The notes under the pieces: model-generated | The model's database searches: none | The model's input: the letters and a program-made list of their open reading frames with translations, nothing else | Told to the model about the DNA's origin: nothing | Program-made: the position numbers and the translations under genes | Shown: one piece after another, positions 25,646 to 34,309 of the stretch | Position numbering within the stretch: the first letter of the stretch is position 1 | How the letters are laid out: every line of letters begins with the position of its first letter | Source: Zhengella sedimenti | Lineage (GTDB): Bacteria > Pseudomonadota > Alphaproteobacteria > Rhizobiales > Rhizobiaceae | NCBI RefSeq assembly: GCF_046506625.1 | Contig: NZ_JBKFFP010000001.1 | Coordinates: 62,001 to 126,000 of the forward strand | Direction of reading: 5' to 3' | DNA: 64,000 nucleotides

Positions 25646-28201
25646 TTACAGCGTGCGGGCCACCTGCTCCACGCGGAAGCACTCGATGACGTCGCCCTGG
25701 CGGATGTCGTCGTAGTTCTCGAAGGCCATGCCGCATTCCTGGCCGGCATTGACCTCGGAAACCTCGTCCTTGAAGCGCTTGAGCGTCTTGAGCTTGCCTT
25801 CGTGGATGACGACGTTGTCGCGCAGCAGGCGTACGCCGACGCCACGCTCCACCTTGCCTTCGGTCACGCGGCAGCCAGCCACCTTGCCGACCTTGGTGAT
25901 GTTGAAGACCTCCAGGATCTCGGCATAGCCGAGGAAGGTCTCGCGGCGCTCCGGCGAGAGCAGGCCCGACATGGCCGCCTTCACGTCATCCACGAGGTTG
26001 TAGATGATGTTGTAGTAGCGGATCTCGATGCCGGCCTGCTCGGCGGCCTCGCGCGCCTGCTTGTTGGCGCGGACGTTGAAGCCGATGATGGCCGCATTCG
26101 AGGCCTCGGCCAGCGAGACATCGGACTCGGTGATCGCACCGGCGCCGGAATGGATGATGCGCGCGCGCACTTCCTCGGTGCCGAGCTTGTCCAGCGCGGC
26201 GGCGATGGCCTCGACTGAGCCCTGCACGTCGCCCTTGATGAGCAGCGGGAACTCGGCGGTGTCGGAGGCCCTGGCCTGCGCCATCATCTGTTCCAGTGAC
26301 CCGCGCGAACCGGCCTGGCGGGCCACGGCCATCTCGCGGGCCTTGCGCTGGCGGTATTCCGAGATCTCGCGTGCCTTGGCCTCGTTCTCGACCACGTGGA
26401 ATGTGTCGCCGGCCTGCGGCGTGCCCTGCAGGCCGAGGATCTCGACCGGCATGGCCGGACCGGCTTCCTTGAGCTGGTCGCCACGGTCGTTGACCAGGGC
26501 GCGCACGCGGCCCCACTCGTTGCCGGCGACGAGAATGTCGCCGGTGCGCAGCGTGCCGGCCTGAACCAGGACCGTGGCCACGGGCCCGCGGCCCTTGTCA
26601 AGCTTGGCTTCGACAACGGCGCCTTCCGCCGGGCGGTCCGGATTGGCCTTCAGCTCCAGCACTTCGGCCTGCAGCAGGATGGCTTCCAGAAGACCGTCGA
26701 GATTCGTGCCCTTCAGCGCGGAGACCTCGACGTCCATGGTCTCGCCACCCATGCTTTCGACGAAGACCTCGTGCTGCAGCAGCTGCGTGCGGACCTTTTG
26801 CGGATCGGCGGCCGGCTTGTCGATCTTGTTGATCGCCACGATCATCGGCACGCCGGCGGCCTTGGCGTGATTGATGGATTCGATCGTCTGCGGCATCACG
26901 CTGTCATCGGCTGCCACCACGAGGATGGCGATATCGGTGATGTTGGCGCCGCGGGCGCGCATGGCGGTGAAGGCCGCGTGGCCGGGCGTGTCGATGAAGG
27001 TGATCTTCTGCCCGTTCTTCTCCACCTGGTAGGCGCCGATGTGCTGGGTTATGCCGCCAGCCTCGCCGGACACGACATTGGCGTTGCGGATGGCATCGAG
27101 CAGCGAGGTCTTGCCGTGGTCGACGTGACCCATGATGGTGACGACCGGCGGACGCCCCTTCAGGTCCTCGGCCTTGTCCTCGACATTGAGGATGGCGTCC
27201 TCGACATCGGATTCCGACACGCGCTTGACGGTGTGGCCGAAGTCGTTGGCAATCAGTTCGGCCGTGTCGGCGTCGATGATGTCGCCGGGCTTGATCATCT
27301 GGCCCTGCTTCATCATGTACTTGACGACATCGACGGCGCGCTCGGCCATGCGGTTGGCCAGTTCCTGCACGGAGATCGTCTCCGGGAGGATGACCTCGCG
27401 CACGATCTTCTCGCGCGGCTCCTGCTGCATGGAGCGCTTGAACTTCTCCTGGCGGCGGCGCATCGAGGACAGCGAACGGCCACGGCCCTCGCCATCGTCG
27501 TTGAGCGCGCGGTTGAGCGTCAGCTTGCCGGAACGGCGGCCCTCGTCGCTGCGCGGGCGGGCCGGGGCACGCGGGGCGGCCTCGGGCTTGGCCGGCGCGC
27601 CACGCTTGGCACCGCGCGCCTTCTCCTCCGCGTCATCCTCTTCGACAACCCCGGGAACCGGCTTGGCCGCCTTGGCGGGCTCGACGTCGCGCTTGCGCTG
27701 CTTTTCCTCGGACATGGCCTGGGCTTCCGCCTCGGCGCGCTGGCGCGCTGCCTCCTCGGCCTCCTGGCGCTCGCGCTCGGCGCGCTCGCGGGCGCGGCGC
27801 TCGTCCTCCTCGGCGAGGCGGCGTGCCTCTTCCTCGGCGCGAATGCGATCCTCCGCCTCGCGGGCCTTGGCTTCCTCGAGCGCGCGGCGGCGGGCATCCA
27901 TCTCGCCACTCGACAGGCCAGAGGCTCCGGACGGCGCCTGGACCGGGCGCGGCGCGGGCTTGGGCCGCGCGGGCGCCTGCGGCGCGGCGGCGGCGGCAGC
28001 CGGCCTGGCGGTTTCTGCGGCCGGCTTCTCGTCCGGCCGGGTAAACTTGCGCTTCTTCGTCTCGACGACGACCGCCTTGGTACGCCCGTGGCTGAAGTTC
28101 TGCCGCACCACGCCCTGCTCGTTGCCGCCACGCTTGAGCGTGAGGGTCTTCTTGGAGGCTACGTGGAGGGTCTTGTCGTCGCCCGATTTGCTATCGCTCA
28201 T
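25646..28201 (-). CDS. infB: Translation initiation factor IF-2
   Basis: GTPase that delivers initiator tRNA to the 30S subunit. The 851-residue product has an IF2-N motif (KTLTLKRGG), a long charged linker rich in Glu/Arg/Ala (about residues 65-270), a second N-terminal domain, and the G domain with GHVDHGKT (residues 358-365), DTPGHAAF and NKID. Its ATG overlaps the ylxR stop (ATGA). Confidence 0.97.
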   Translation of the reverse strand: MSDSKSGDDKTLHVASKKTLTLKRGGNEQGVVRQNFSHGRTKAVVVETKKRKFTRPDEKPAAETARPAAAAAAPQAPARPKPAPRPVQAPSGASGLSSGEMDARRRALEEAKAREAEDRIRAEEEARRLAEEDERRARERAERERQEAEEAARQRAEAEAQAMSEEKQRKRDVEPAKAAKPVPGVVEEDDAEEKARGAKRGAPAKPEAAPRAPARPRSDEGRRSGKLTLNRALNDDGEGRGRSLSSMRRRQEKFKRSMQQEPREKIVREVILPETISVQELANRMAERAVDVVKYMMKQGQMIKPGDIIDADTAELIANDFGHTVKRVSESDVEDAILNVEDKAEDLKGRPPVVTIMGHVDHGKTSLLDAIRNANVVSGEAGGITQHIGAYQVEKNGQKITFIDTPGHAAFTAMRARGANITDIAILVVAADDSVMPQTIESINHAKAAGVPMIVAINKIDKPAADPQKVRTQLLQHEVFVESMGGETMDVEVSALKGTNLDGLLEAILLQAEVLELKANPDRPAEGAVVEAKLDKGRGPVATVLVQAGTLRTGDILVAGNEWGRVRALVNDRGDQLKEAGPAMPVEILGLQGTPQAGDTFHVVENEAKAREISEYRQRKAREMAVARQAGSRGSLEQMMAQARASDTAEFPLLIKGDVQGSVEAIAAALDKLGTEEVRARIIHSGAGAITESDVSLAEASNAAIIGFNVRANKQAREAAEQAGIEIRYYNIIYNLVDDVKAAMSGLLSPERRETFLGYAEILEVFNITKVGKVAGCRVTEGKVERGVGVRLLRDNVVIHEGKLKTLKRFKDEVSEVNAGQECGMAFENYDDIRQGDVIECFRVEQVARTL

Positions 28202-28836
28202 CTATCATCCTTCGCGGCTTGTGCCGCATCCGTCTCGTTGCCGGGACCTTCCCGGTATTCCTGCAACGCAACAATGCGTCTGACCGCCGCCCGCCCGGCC
28301 TGTCCGTCGAGCACGGCTGCATGTATCACATTTGCGCCCCCGATTGCCAAACCCAATTCGGCCTCGGGAAAGAGTTTGAAGGCCGGTATAACCGGACCAT
28401 CCATATATTCAACCGCCCGGCGCGCCTGATCGAGCTTGCGGACCCCGTCGGGCGCGGCTTCATGGGCGTGAAGAACGGCAACTGCCTGGCCGGAACGCAC
28501 CGCGGCGTCGCACTTGGCGGCGCCGGTCACGAACTGTCCGGCCTTCCTTGCCATCAATATGGCCCCGAGCGCGGATTTTACCAGCAATTGGTCCACGAGG
28601 GCACCCAGGCCGGGGTCGGCGTGAACCTCCGCCTTCAAGGCGCGGCGGAACAGCTTCTTGCGAACCGCCTCGTCGACATGGGCGCGACTGGCCGTCACCC
28701 AGCAGCCGCGGCCCGGCAGGTTTCGCTTGAGATCGGGCACGACGGACGAATCCGGCCCGGCGACGAAACGGATCAGCCGATCCGGGTCGCCCGCCTGGCG
28801 CGTGACAATGCAGGTCCGTTCGGCCATTGTCTCCAA
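28198..28836 (-). CDS. ylxR: YlxR-family RNA-binding protein with L7Ae-like C-terminal half
   Basis: The 212-residue protein combines the YlxR/DUF448 domain (ERTCIVTRQAG, GRGCWVTASRAHVD near residue 45) with a second half resembling the L7Ae/L30e fold (SALGAILMARKAGQFVTGAAKC), the usual form in alphaproteobacteria. TTG 28836 has AAGGAG six bases upstream; the ATG at 28827 is the alternative and would shorten the protein by three residues. It sits between nusA and infB and overlaps infB by 4 bp. Proposed roles in RNA processing rest on family knowledge. Confidence 0.88.
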   Translation of the reverse strand: METMAERTCIVTRQAGDPDRLIRFVAGPDSSVVPDLKRNLPGRGCWVTASRAHVDEAVRKKLFRRALKAEVHADPGLGALVDQLLVKSALGAILMARKAGQFVTGAAKCDAAVRSGQAVAVLHAHEAAPDGVRKLDQARRAVEYMDGPVIPAFKLFPEAELGLAIGGANVIHAAVLDGQAGRAAVRRIVALQEYREGPGNETDAAQAAKDDR

Positions 28837-28876
28837 TCAGCGCTCCTTGCCCAGCTTGCCGCCGCGATCCGGGCCA

Positions 28877-30505
28877 TCAGGCCCGGGCCTCCGGCTGCGT
28901 TTCGCCAGCCTCGGCATCTTCCACCAGGTCTTCCTCCTGCGCGTCGCCGGCGAGATCTGCCTCGGAAACCCAGCCAGCCATGACGCGGGCGGCCATGACC
29001 ATCTCCTCCGCCTCGGCATGGGTCGTCCCGAATGGCGTGAAGACGCCGTCGTGGATGATCGTCTCGCCATCCTTTCGCTCGCGCCAGCCGACCAGGTCGT
29101 CGGCGGCATAGCCGGCGAAGTCCTCGATCGTCTTGACGCCATCCTCGCCACAGGCCGCCATCATCGCGGTGGTCATGCCCGGCACCTGGCGCAATTCGTC
29201 CTCGACGCCCAGCGCGCGGCGCTTCTCGTCAAGTTCCGCCTCGATGGCCTCCAGGAAGTCGCGTGCGCGGTTCTGGATTTCCTGCGCGGTATCCTCGTCG
29301 AAGCCGTCGATGGAGGAAATCTCGTCGAGATCGACATAGGCAACTTCCTCGACGGAGGTGAAGCCCTCCGAGGCGAGCACCTGGCCGACCATCTCGTCCA
29401 CGTTCAGCGCATCCATGAACAGGTTGGACCGCTCGACGAATTCCTTCTGGCGGCGTGCCGATTCCTCTTCCTCGGTCAGGATGTCGATGTCCCAGCCGGT
29501 CAGCTGCGAGGCGAGGCGCACGTTCTGGCCGCGCCGGCCGATGGCCAGGCTCAGCTGCTCGTCGGGCACCACCACCTCGATGCGCTCGGCGTCCTCGTCG
29601 AGGACGACCTTGGCCACTTCGGCCGGCTGCAGCGCGTTGACGATGAACGAGGCGGCATCCGGCGACCACGGGATGATGTCGATCTTCTCGCCCTGGAGTT
29701 CGCCCACCACGGCCTGGACGCGGCTGCCGCGCATGCCGACGCAGGCGCCGACCGGATCGATGGAGGAATCGCGGCTGACGACGGCGATCTTGGCGCGCGA
29801 ACCGGGATCGCGGGCGACCGACTTGATCTCGATGATGCCGTCATAGATCTCCGGCACTTCCATCTGGAACAGCTTGGCCATAAACTGCGGATGGCTGCGT
29901 GACAGGAAGATCTGCGGACCGCGCGGCTCGCGGCGCACGTCATGGATATAGGCGCGCACGCGGTCGCCATACTTGAAGATCTCGCGCGGGATCAGTTCGT
30001 CGCGGCGGATGATCGCCTCGCCGCGGCCGAGATCAACGATCACGTTGCCGTATTCGACACGCTTGACGGTGCCGTTGACGATCTCGCCAATGCGGTTCTT
30101 GTACTCGTCATACTGCCGGTCGCGCTCGGCCTCGCGCACCTTCTGGACGATGACCTGCTTGGCCGACTGGGCGGCGATGCGGCCGAAATCGAGCGGCGGA
30201 AGCTGTTCGGCGATCTGGTCGCCGATCTCGGCGGCGGGGTTGCGCGAGCGCGCCTCCTCCAGCGAGATCTCGGTGGAGAAGTCCTCGACCGCCTCGACCA
30301 CGTCCATGATGCGCTGCAGCTTCATCTCGCCGGTGTTCGGGTTGATGTCGACGCGGATATTGGTCTCCTGGCCGTAGCGCGAGCGCGCCGCCTTGCCGAT
30401 GGCGTCCGCCATGGCCTGGATGACGATGCCCTTGTCGATCGACTTTTCGCGCGCCACCGCATCGGCGATCTGGATGAGTTCAAGCCTGTTTGCACTGATG
30501 GCCAT
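28877..30505 (-). CDS. nusA: Transcription termination/antitermination factor NusA
   Basis: RNA-polymerase-bound factor controlling pausing and termination. The 542-residue protein starts MAISANRLELIQIADAVA and has an S1 domain (VNGTVKRVEYGNVIVDLGRGEA, about residue 140), two KH domains (VGACVGMRGSRVQAVV; LAIGRRGQNVRLASQL) and a C-terminal acidic region with helix-hairpin-helix-like repeats. GGGAG precedes ATG 30505. It follows rimP by 59 bp. Confidence 0.96.
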   Translation of the reverse strand: MAISANRLELIQIADAVAREKSIDKGIVIQAMADAIGKAARSRYGQETNIRVDINPNTGEMKLQRIMDVVEAVEDFSTEISLEEARSRNPAAEIGDQIAEQLPPLDFGRIAAQSAKQVIVQKVREAERDRQYDEYKNRIGEIVNGTVKRVEYGNVIVDLGRGEAIIRRDELIPREIFKYGDRVRAYIHDVRREPRGPQIFLSRSHPQFMAKLFQMEVPEIYDGIIEIKSVARDPGSRAKIAVVSRDSSIDPVGACVGMRGSRVQAVVGELQGEKIDIIPWSPDAASFIVNALQPAEVAKVVLDEDAERIEVVVPDEQLSLAIGRRGQNVRLASQLTGWDIDILTEEEESARRQKEFVERSNLFMDALNVDEMVGQVLASEGFTSVEEVAYVDLDEISSIDGFDEDTAQEIQNRARDFLEAIEAELDEKRRALGVEDELRQVPGMTTAMMAACGEDGVKTIEDFAGYAADDLVGWRERKDGETIIHDGVFTPFGTTHAEAEEMVMAARVMAGWVSEADLAGDAQEEDLVEDAEAGETQPEARA

Positions 30506-30564
30506 GTTCGGTCTCCCTTGAGGAAATCCCGCCCGGCATCGCCTGGTCGCGGGACTTCACGCCG

Positions 30565-31176
30565 TCAATCCTCGTTGTCCGTTTCGCCGGCGGACGGCCT
30601 CTCCGCCGCGCCGCCCTTCTTCTTGCGGGCCTTGCGCGCCGCCTTGTCCTTCTTCAACGCGTCGCGGATCAGGTCGTCGGTGAGGACGAGCCTTGCATCG
30701 GCAATGGTATCGAAGGGGATGTCCACCACCGGCTCGTCGCCATAACTCGCCTGGTCGCGCTCCAGCGTGAACCCGTCCTCGCGCACCGCGGCGATGCGGC
30801 CCTTGAAGCGCTTGCGGCCTTCCACCATGACCGCCGTCTCCAGCTTCACCAGATGACCCTGCCAATCAGAAAAATCCGACTTGCGGACCATGGGGCGGTC
30901 GATGCCGGGCGAGGACATTTCGAGGTGATAGGCGCCGTCGACAGGGTCTTCGACGTCAAGGGCCGGCGAAATGGCGCGCGACAGTTCCTCGCAGTCCTCA
31001 ACCGTCATCGTGCCGTCGGGACGTTCTGCCATGATCTGCAGCGTCAGCCCGTTCTGGCCGGACAGGCGGACCCGCACGAGGCGAAAGCCCATGCCGACGA
31101 TCACCGGCTCGACGATGGCGGCAATGCGCGCGTCGATGCCTGTTTCCCTGACGATGCGGTCGTCCGTAGGTTCCAA
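30565..31176 (-). CDS. rimP: Ribosome maturation factor RimP
   Basis: Required for 30S subunit maturation. The 203-residue product has the RimP core (DARIAAIVEPVIVGMGFRLV, LEMSSPGIDRPMV) and an extended basic C-terminus (KKDKAARKARKKKGG). The open frame runs to 31260, but homologues begin near DRIVRETGIDARI. The TTG at 31176, preceded by AGGGAAACCAC, gives a matching N-terminus, whereas the longer frame would translate through a terminator hairpin. First gene of rimP-nusA-ylxR-infB. Confidence 0.88.
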   Translation of the reverse strand: MEPTDDRIVRETGIDARIAAIVEPVIVGMGFRLVRVRLSGQNGLTLQIMAERPDGTMTVEDCEELSRAISPALDVEDPVDGAYHLEMSSPGIDRPMVRKSDFSDWQGHLVKLETAVMVEGRKRFKGRIAAVREDGFTLERDQASYGDEPVVDIPFDTIADARLVLTDDLIRDALKKDKAARKARKKKGGAAERPSAGETDNED

Positions 31177-31232
31177 GTGGTTTCCCTGTCCTTCTGGCGC
31201 CAGCCGCAGACGGCTGCCCCCTGCCGGGTAAC

Positions 31233-31262
31233 AAAAAAGAGCGGGACCGGCGGGACCCACTC
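31233..31262 (-). terminator. Intrinsic terminator in the rimP leader (possible attenuator)
   Basis: On the minus strand GAGTGGG (31262-31256) pairs with CCCGCTC (31245-31239, one G-T pair) across a 10-base loop and is followed immediately by six T residues. It stands 57 bp upstream of the rimP TTG and downstream of a good promoter match, so it would either end the metK-trmB-DUF2256 transcripts or attenuate the rimP-nusA-infB operon. Confidence 0.75.
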
Positions 31263-31290
31263 TCCGTCATGCGACCAAGAATTCGAGGTT

Positions 31291-31319
31291 GATATAGGCC
31301 GGTTCAGCGCAAAACGCAA
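31291..31319 (-). promoter_or_regulatory. Putative sigma-70 promoter of the rimP-nusA operon
   Basis: TTGCGT (31319-31314) and TATATC (31296-31291) are separated by 17 bp on the minus strand, predicting a start near 31284. The transcript would run through the terminator hairpin before rimP. The promoter lies in the 3' flank of the DUF2256 gene. Confidence 0.5.
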
Positions 31320-31352
31320 GCGCCAAGGCGCCGGCTTGCCGAAGCAGCCGGA

Positions 31353-31538
31353 TCACGGCGCTTCGCAGCGCGGCATTTTCGGTGTGCGCCGGGTGCGGCA
31401 GCGATCCGAGCAATAGCGGACATTGTCCCAGTCGCGCGCCCATTTGCGCCGCCACGCAAAGGGCCTGCCGCATGCCGCACAGGTCTTTTCCGGAAGACCG
31501 TCCCGCTTGAGATGCCGTTTCCTGCCGATGCCTTTCAT
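31353..31538 (-). CDS. DUF2256 small zinc-ribbon-like protein
   Basis: The 61-residue protein has the DUF2256 pattern: a basic start, then LPEKTCAACGRPFAWRRKW and VRYCSDRCR, giving a CxxC...CxxxC four-cysteine arrangement likely to bind zinc. Such proteins are conserved in many bacteria but have no assigned function. It is 38 bp downstream of trmB on the same strand. An overlapping 101-codon frame on the same strand has no such conservation and is rejected. Confidence 0.75.
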   Translation of the reverse strand: MKGIGRKRHLKRDGLPEKTCAACGRPFAWRRKWARDWDNVRYCSDRCRTRRTPKMPRCEAP

Positions 31539-31576
31539 GCGGCAGAGATGGCGTGACCTGTCTCCAGGGCAAGCGG

Positions 31577-32278
31577 TCAGGCGCGGATGAAGGTCAGATA
31601 GGCAGGCCGGCGGCCCTCGCGGATCGCCTTGGCCTCGTAGCGGGTGCCCGGCCAGCCCTCATAGGGCGTGTGCCAGTCGGAAGCGACTTGCGCCTGCCAG
31701 CGGAAGTCCGGATGGGCGCGGCAGAGGATCAGCGTCCAGTTGACATAGGTGTCGATGTCGGAGGCGAAGCGGAAGCGTCCGCCGGGTTTCAGCACGCGGG
31801 CAAAGCGGTCGAGGTTGGCCGCATTGACGAAACGCCGCTTCCAGTGGCGTTTCTTGGGCCAGGGATCGGGATAGAAAAGGTCGATGCCCGAGAGCGATGC
31901 CGGCGGCAGCCAGTCGAGCACGCGGGTTGCGTCATCGTCGTAGAGCCTCAGGTTCCCCCTGGGCTCGTCGTCAAGCTGGCGGCAGAGCTTTGCCATGCCG
32001 TTGACGAAGGGCTCGACGCCGATGAAGCCGATTTCGGGAAAACGGCCGGCCTCATTATGCAGGTGTTCGCCGCCGCCGAAGCCGATCTCAAGGCGCACGG
32101 CGGTGACCGGCACATGGAAAAGCGTTTCAAGCGGTTGCGGCGCGGGAGACGCGAGGTCCAGGCGCAGGCGCGCAAGCGTGCCGTCCATGCTTTCGGCCTG
32201 GCGCGGACGCAGCGTCTTGCCGTGGCGGCGGCCGAAGAAGGCTTCGCTCGCCCTCGTCTTGCGTTGCTCGGCGTTCAT
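31577..32278 (-). CDS. trmB: tRNA (guanine-N7-)-methyltransferase TrmB
   Basis: Methylates G46 in the variable loop of tRNA using SAM. The 233-residue product has the SAM-binding LEIGFGGGEHL (about residue 63), FIGVEPFVNGM and the catalytic-region motif DLFYPDPWPKKRHWKRRF (about residue 133). It begins 20 bp after the metK stop, so a SAM consumer is encoded directly after SAM synthetase. Confidence 0.95.
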   Translation of the reverse strand: MNAEQRKTRASEAFFGRRHGKTLRPRQAESMDGTLARLRLDLASPAPQPLETLFHVPVTAVRLEIGFGGGEHLHNEAGRFPEIGFIGVEPFVNGMAKLCRQLDDEPRGNLRLYDDDATRVLDWLPPASLSGIDLFYPDPWPKKRHWKRRFVNAANLDRFARVLKPGGRFRFASDIDTYVNWTLILCRAHPDFRWQAQVASDWHTPYEGWPGTRYEAKAIREGRRPAYLTFIRA

Positions 32279-32298
32279 GCCCTGAGCCCCGGTTGCGT

Positions 32299-33567
32299 TC
32301 AGAGATCCTTCACGACGGCCTTGAGCGCCTTGACGAGATCGGTCTTCTCCCAGGAAAAGGATCCGTCGCGGCCGGCCTTGCGGCCGAAATGGCCATAGGC
32401 GGCCGTGCGCGCGTAGATCGGCTTGTTGAGGTCCAGGTGCTTGCGGATGCCGCGCGGCGTCAGGTCCATGACCTTCGCCACCGCCTTTTCCAGGACCGCG
32501 TCATCGACCTTGCCGGTGTCGTGGGTGTTGACATAGATGGACAGCGGCCGGGCCACGCCGATGGCGTAGGAAAGCTGGATCGTGCAGCGCTCGGCAAGGC
32601 CCGCGGCCACGACATTCTTGGCGAGATAGCGCGCGGCATAGGCAGCGGAACGGTCCACCTTGGTGGTGTCCTTGCCGGAGAACGCGCCGCCGCCATGGGG
32701 CGCGGCGCCGCCATAGGTGTCGACGATGATCTTGCGCCCGGTCAGGCCGGCATCGCCGTCCGGGCCGCCGATCACGAAGGCGCCGGTCGGATTGATGTAC
32801 CACTTGCAATCCGCGGCGATGCGCAGATCGCCCAGGGCCTCGCGGACATAGGGCTCGACGACGGAGCGGACCTTGGCGGAATCCCAGCCGGCGTCCATGT
32901 GCTGGGTCGAGACCACGATCGAAACCGCCTCGACCGGCTTGCCGCCCTCGTAGCGCACCGTCACCTGGCTCTTGGCGTCCGGGCCGAGCAGGCCGGCCTC
33001 ACCCTCATGGGCATGGCGGGCAGCGGCAAGGCGTTCGAGGATCTTGTGGGCGTAATAGATCGGCGCGGGCATGAGTTCGGGCGTCTCGTCGCAGGCATAG
33101 CCGAACATGATGCCCTGGTCGCCGGCGCCTTCGGAACCCTGCTCGTCGGCCGCGCTGTCGACGCCTTGCGCGATATGGGCCGACTGGCTGTGCAGGAGCA
33201 CCTCGATCTTCGCCGTCTTCCAGTGAAAATCGTCCTGTTCATAACCGATGGAGCGGATGGCCTTGCGCGCCGCGGACTTGAACTTTGCGGGGTTGATCAC
33301 CGGTTCGCCGCGCTTGTTGAAAAGGATGTTTCCGTCCTTGTCCTTCTTCATGAGCGAATCGGGGACGCGGACCTCGCCGGCGATCACGACACGGTTGGTC
33401 GTCGCCAGGGTCTCGCAGGCCACGCGTACCGACCAGGGATCGGTCCCGGTCTTCTTCGCCTCGCGATAGACCAGGTCGACAATCTCGTCGGAAATGCGGT
33501 CGCATACCTTGTCGGGATGGCCTTCGGATACGGATTCACTTGTGAAGATGTAGTCTGCACGCGCCAT
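32299..33567 (-). CDS. metK: S-adenosylmethionine synthetase
   Basis: Makes SAM from methionine and ATP. The 422-residue product has the N-terminal ATP/methionine motif SEGHPDKVCDRISD, GAGDQGIMFGYACDET and the P-loop-like GGGAFSGKDTTKVDRSAAY. ATG 33567 is preferred over a TTG five codons upstream because GAGGGGAT stands before it. The 163-bp leader between the XRE gene and metK contains a perfect 10-bp inverted repeat beside a TTGACG hexamer. trmB follows after 20 bp. Confidence 0.96.
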   Translation of the reverse strand: MARADYIFTSESVSEGHPDKVCDRISDEIVDLVYREAKKTGTDPWSVRVACETLATTNRVVIAGEVRVPDSLMKKDKDGNILFNKRGEPVINPAKFKSAARKAIRSIGYEQDDFHWKTAKIEVLLHSQSAHIAQGVDSAADEQGSEGAGDQGIMFGYACDETPELMPAPIYYAHKILERLAAARHAHEGEAGLLGPDAKSQVTVRYEGGKPVEAVSIVVSTQHMDAGWDSAKVRSVVEPYVREALGDLRIAADCKWYINPTGAFVIGGPDGDAGLTGRKIIVDTYGGAAPHGGGAFSGKDTTKVDRSAAYAARYLAKNVVAAGLAERCTIQLSYAIGVARPLSIYVNTHDTGKVDDAVLEKAVAKVMDLTPRGIRKHLDLNKPIYARTAAYGHFGRKAGRDGSFSWEKTDLVKALKAVVKDL

Positions 33568-33644
33568 GGGAGATCCCCTCAAGAAAAACGGCGCACCATC
33601 GCGGTCGCGCCGGGCGGACGCCTTGTGCCAACAGCGCAGATATC

Positions 33645-33680
33645 CGTCAACCGTTTGCGGATTTCAAAACCCGCAAACGG
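33645..33680 (-). promoter_or_regulatory. Inverted repeat abutting the presumed metK promoter
   Basis: CCGTTTGCGG (33651-33660) and CCGCAAACGG (33671-33680) form a perfect 10-bp inverted repeat with a 10-base spacer. On the minus strand it ends directly at a TTGACG hexamer (33650-33645) that could be the metK -35 box; the -10 is not clear. The position suits a regulator site. As RNA it would be a stable hairpin, but no T-run follows. Confidence 0.5.
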
Positions 33681-33745
33681 CCTGACGTTGCAGCTTCGCA
33701 ACATTGTTCAGCGAAAAATGATCGTCCCGCACCGGGCACGGTGCC

Positions 33746-34159
33746 TCATTCGGTGTCGGCGTCGCCGAGGGTGCGGACAAGGTCGATGACCTTGCGGCGC
33801 ACCTTGGGATCGGAAATCTTCACGAAGGCGCGGTTGAGCTGGAGGCCTTCCGTCGAGTTGAGGAAATCGACGACATAGGAGGTCGAATTGTCCTCGGCCA
33901 GTCCTTCCGTGGGTCCCGACTGACCCGGCGCATCCTCGAAAAAGAAGGCGACCGGCACCTGCAGGACATCCGATATCGCCTGCAGGCGGCTGGCGCCGAC
34001 GCGATTGGTGCCCTTTTCGTATTTCTGGATCTGCTGGAACGTGATGCCCAGGCTTTCGCCCAGCTTCTCCTGGCTCATGCCAAGCATGTTCCGGCGCAGC
34101 CGGATCCGGCTGCCGACATGGATGTCGATCGGGTTCGGTTTCTTCTTGTTCTCTGCCAT
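33746..34159 (-). CDS. XRE-family transcriptional regulator (PhrR-like)
   Basis: The 137-residue protein has a Cro/CI helix-turn-helix (GSRIRLRRNMLGMSQEKLGE followed by LGITFQQIQKYEKGTNRVGASRL, residues 18-60) and a short C-terminal part (LNRAFVKISDPKVRRKVIDLV). It resembles rhizobial PhrR-type regulators conserved next to metK and lnt. ATG 34159 follows GAGGACAAA; a start seven codons upstream is less likely. The targets are unknown; the dyads upstream of metK are candidates. Confidence 0.85.
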   Translation of the reverse strand: MAENKKKPNPIDIHVGSRIRLRRNMLGMSQEKLGESLGITFQQIQKYEKGTNRVGASRLQAISDVLQVPVAFFFEDAPGQSGPTEGLAEDNSTSYVVDFLNSTEGLQLNRAFVKISDPKVRRKVIDLVRTLGDADTE

Positions 34160-34280
34160 TTTGTCCTCGCCGTGCGCCACGGCCGTTTGTTCGGTTTGTT
34201 ACCCGGTGAGAGACCCTGGCGATCCGCATGCCCCCACATGCATGAATTTCGCGGTCAGCCGTCCTATGCCGGAGGTTGCA

Positions 34281-34309
34281 CTATGACCCTGCTTTCGCCA
34301 GAGTGTCAA
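34281..34309 (-). promoter_or_regulatory. Putative promoter of the XRE regulator gene
   Basis: TTGACA (34309-34304) is a perfect -35 match. At 17-18 bp spacing TCATAG/CATAGT (34286-34280) is a fair -10. It overlaps the lnt stop codon and lies about 120 bp upstream of the XRE start codon. Confidence 0.5.

Noticed and set aside
31267..31572. 101-codon frame overlapping the DUF2256 gene on the same strand
   Set aside because: The alternative frame with the conserved DUF2256 cysteine pattern is clearly the real gene.
33618..33640. TTGGCAC sequence in the metK leader as a sigma-54 promoter
   Set aside because: The required TTGC element at the -12 position is missing.
33729..33744. GCACCG/CGGTGC hairpin after the XRE gene
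   Set aside because: The T-run starts 10 bases after the stem, too far for an intrinsic terminator; left unannotated.
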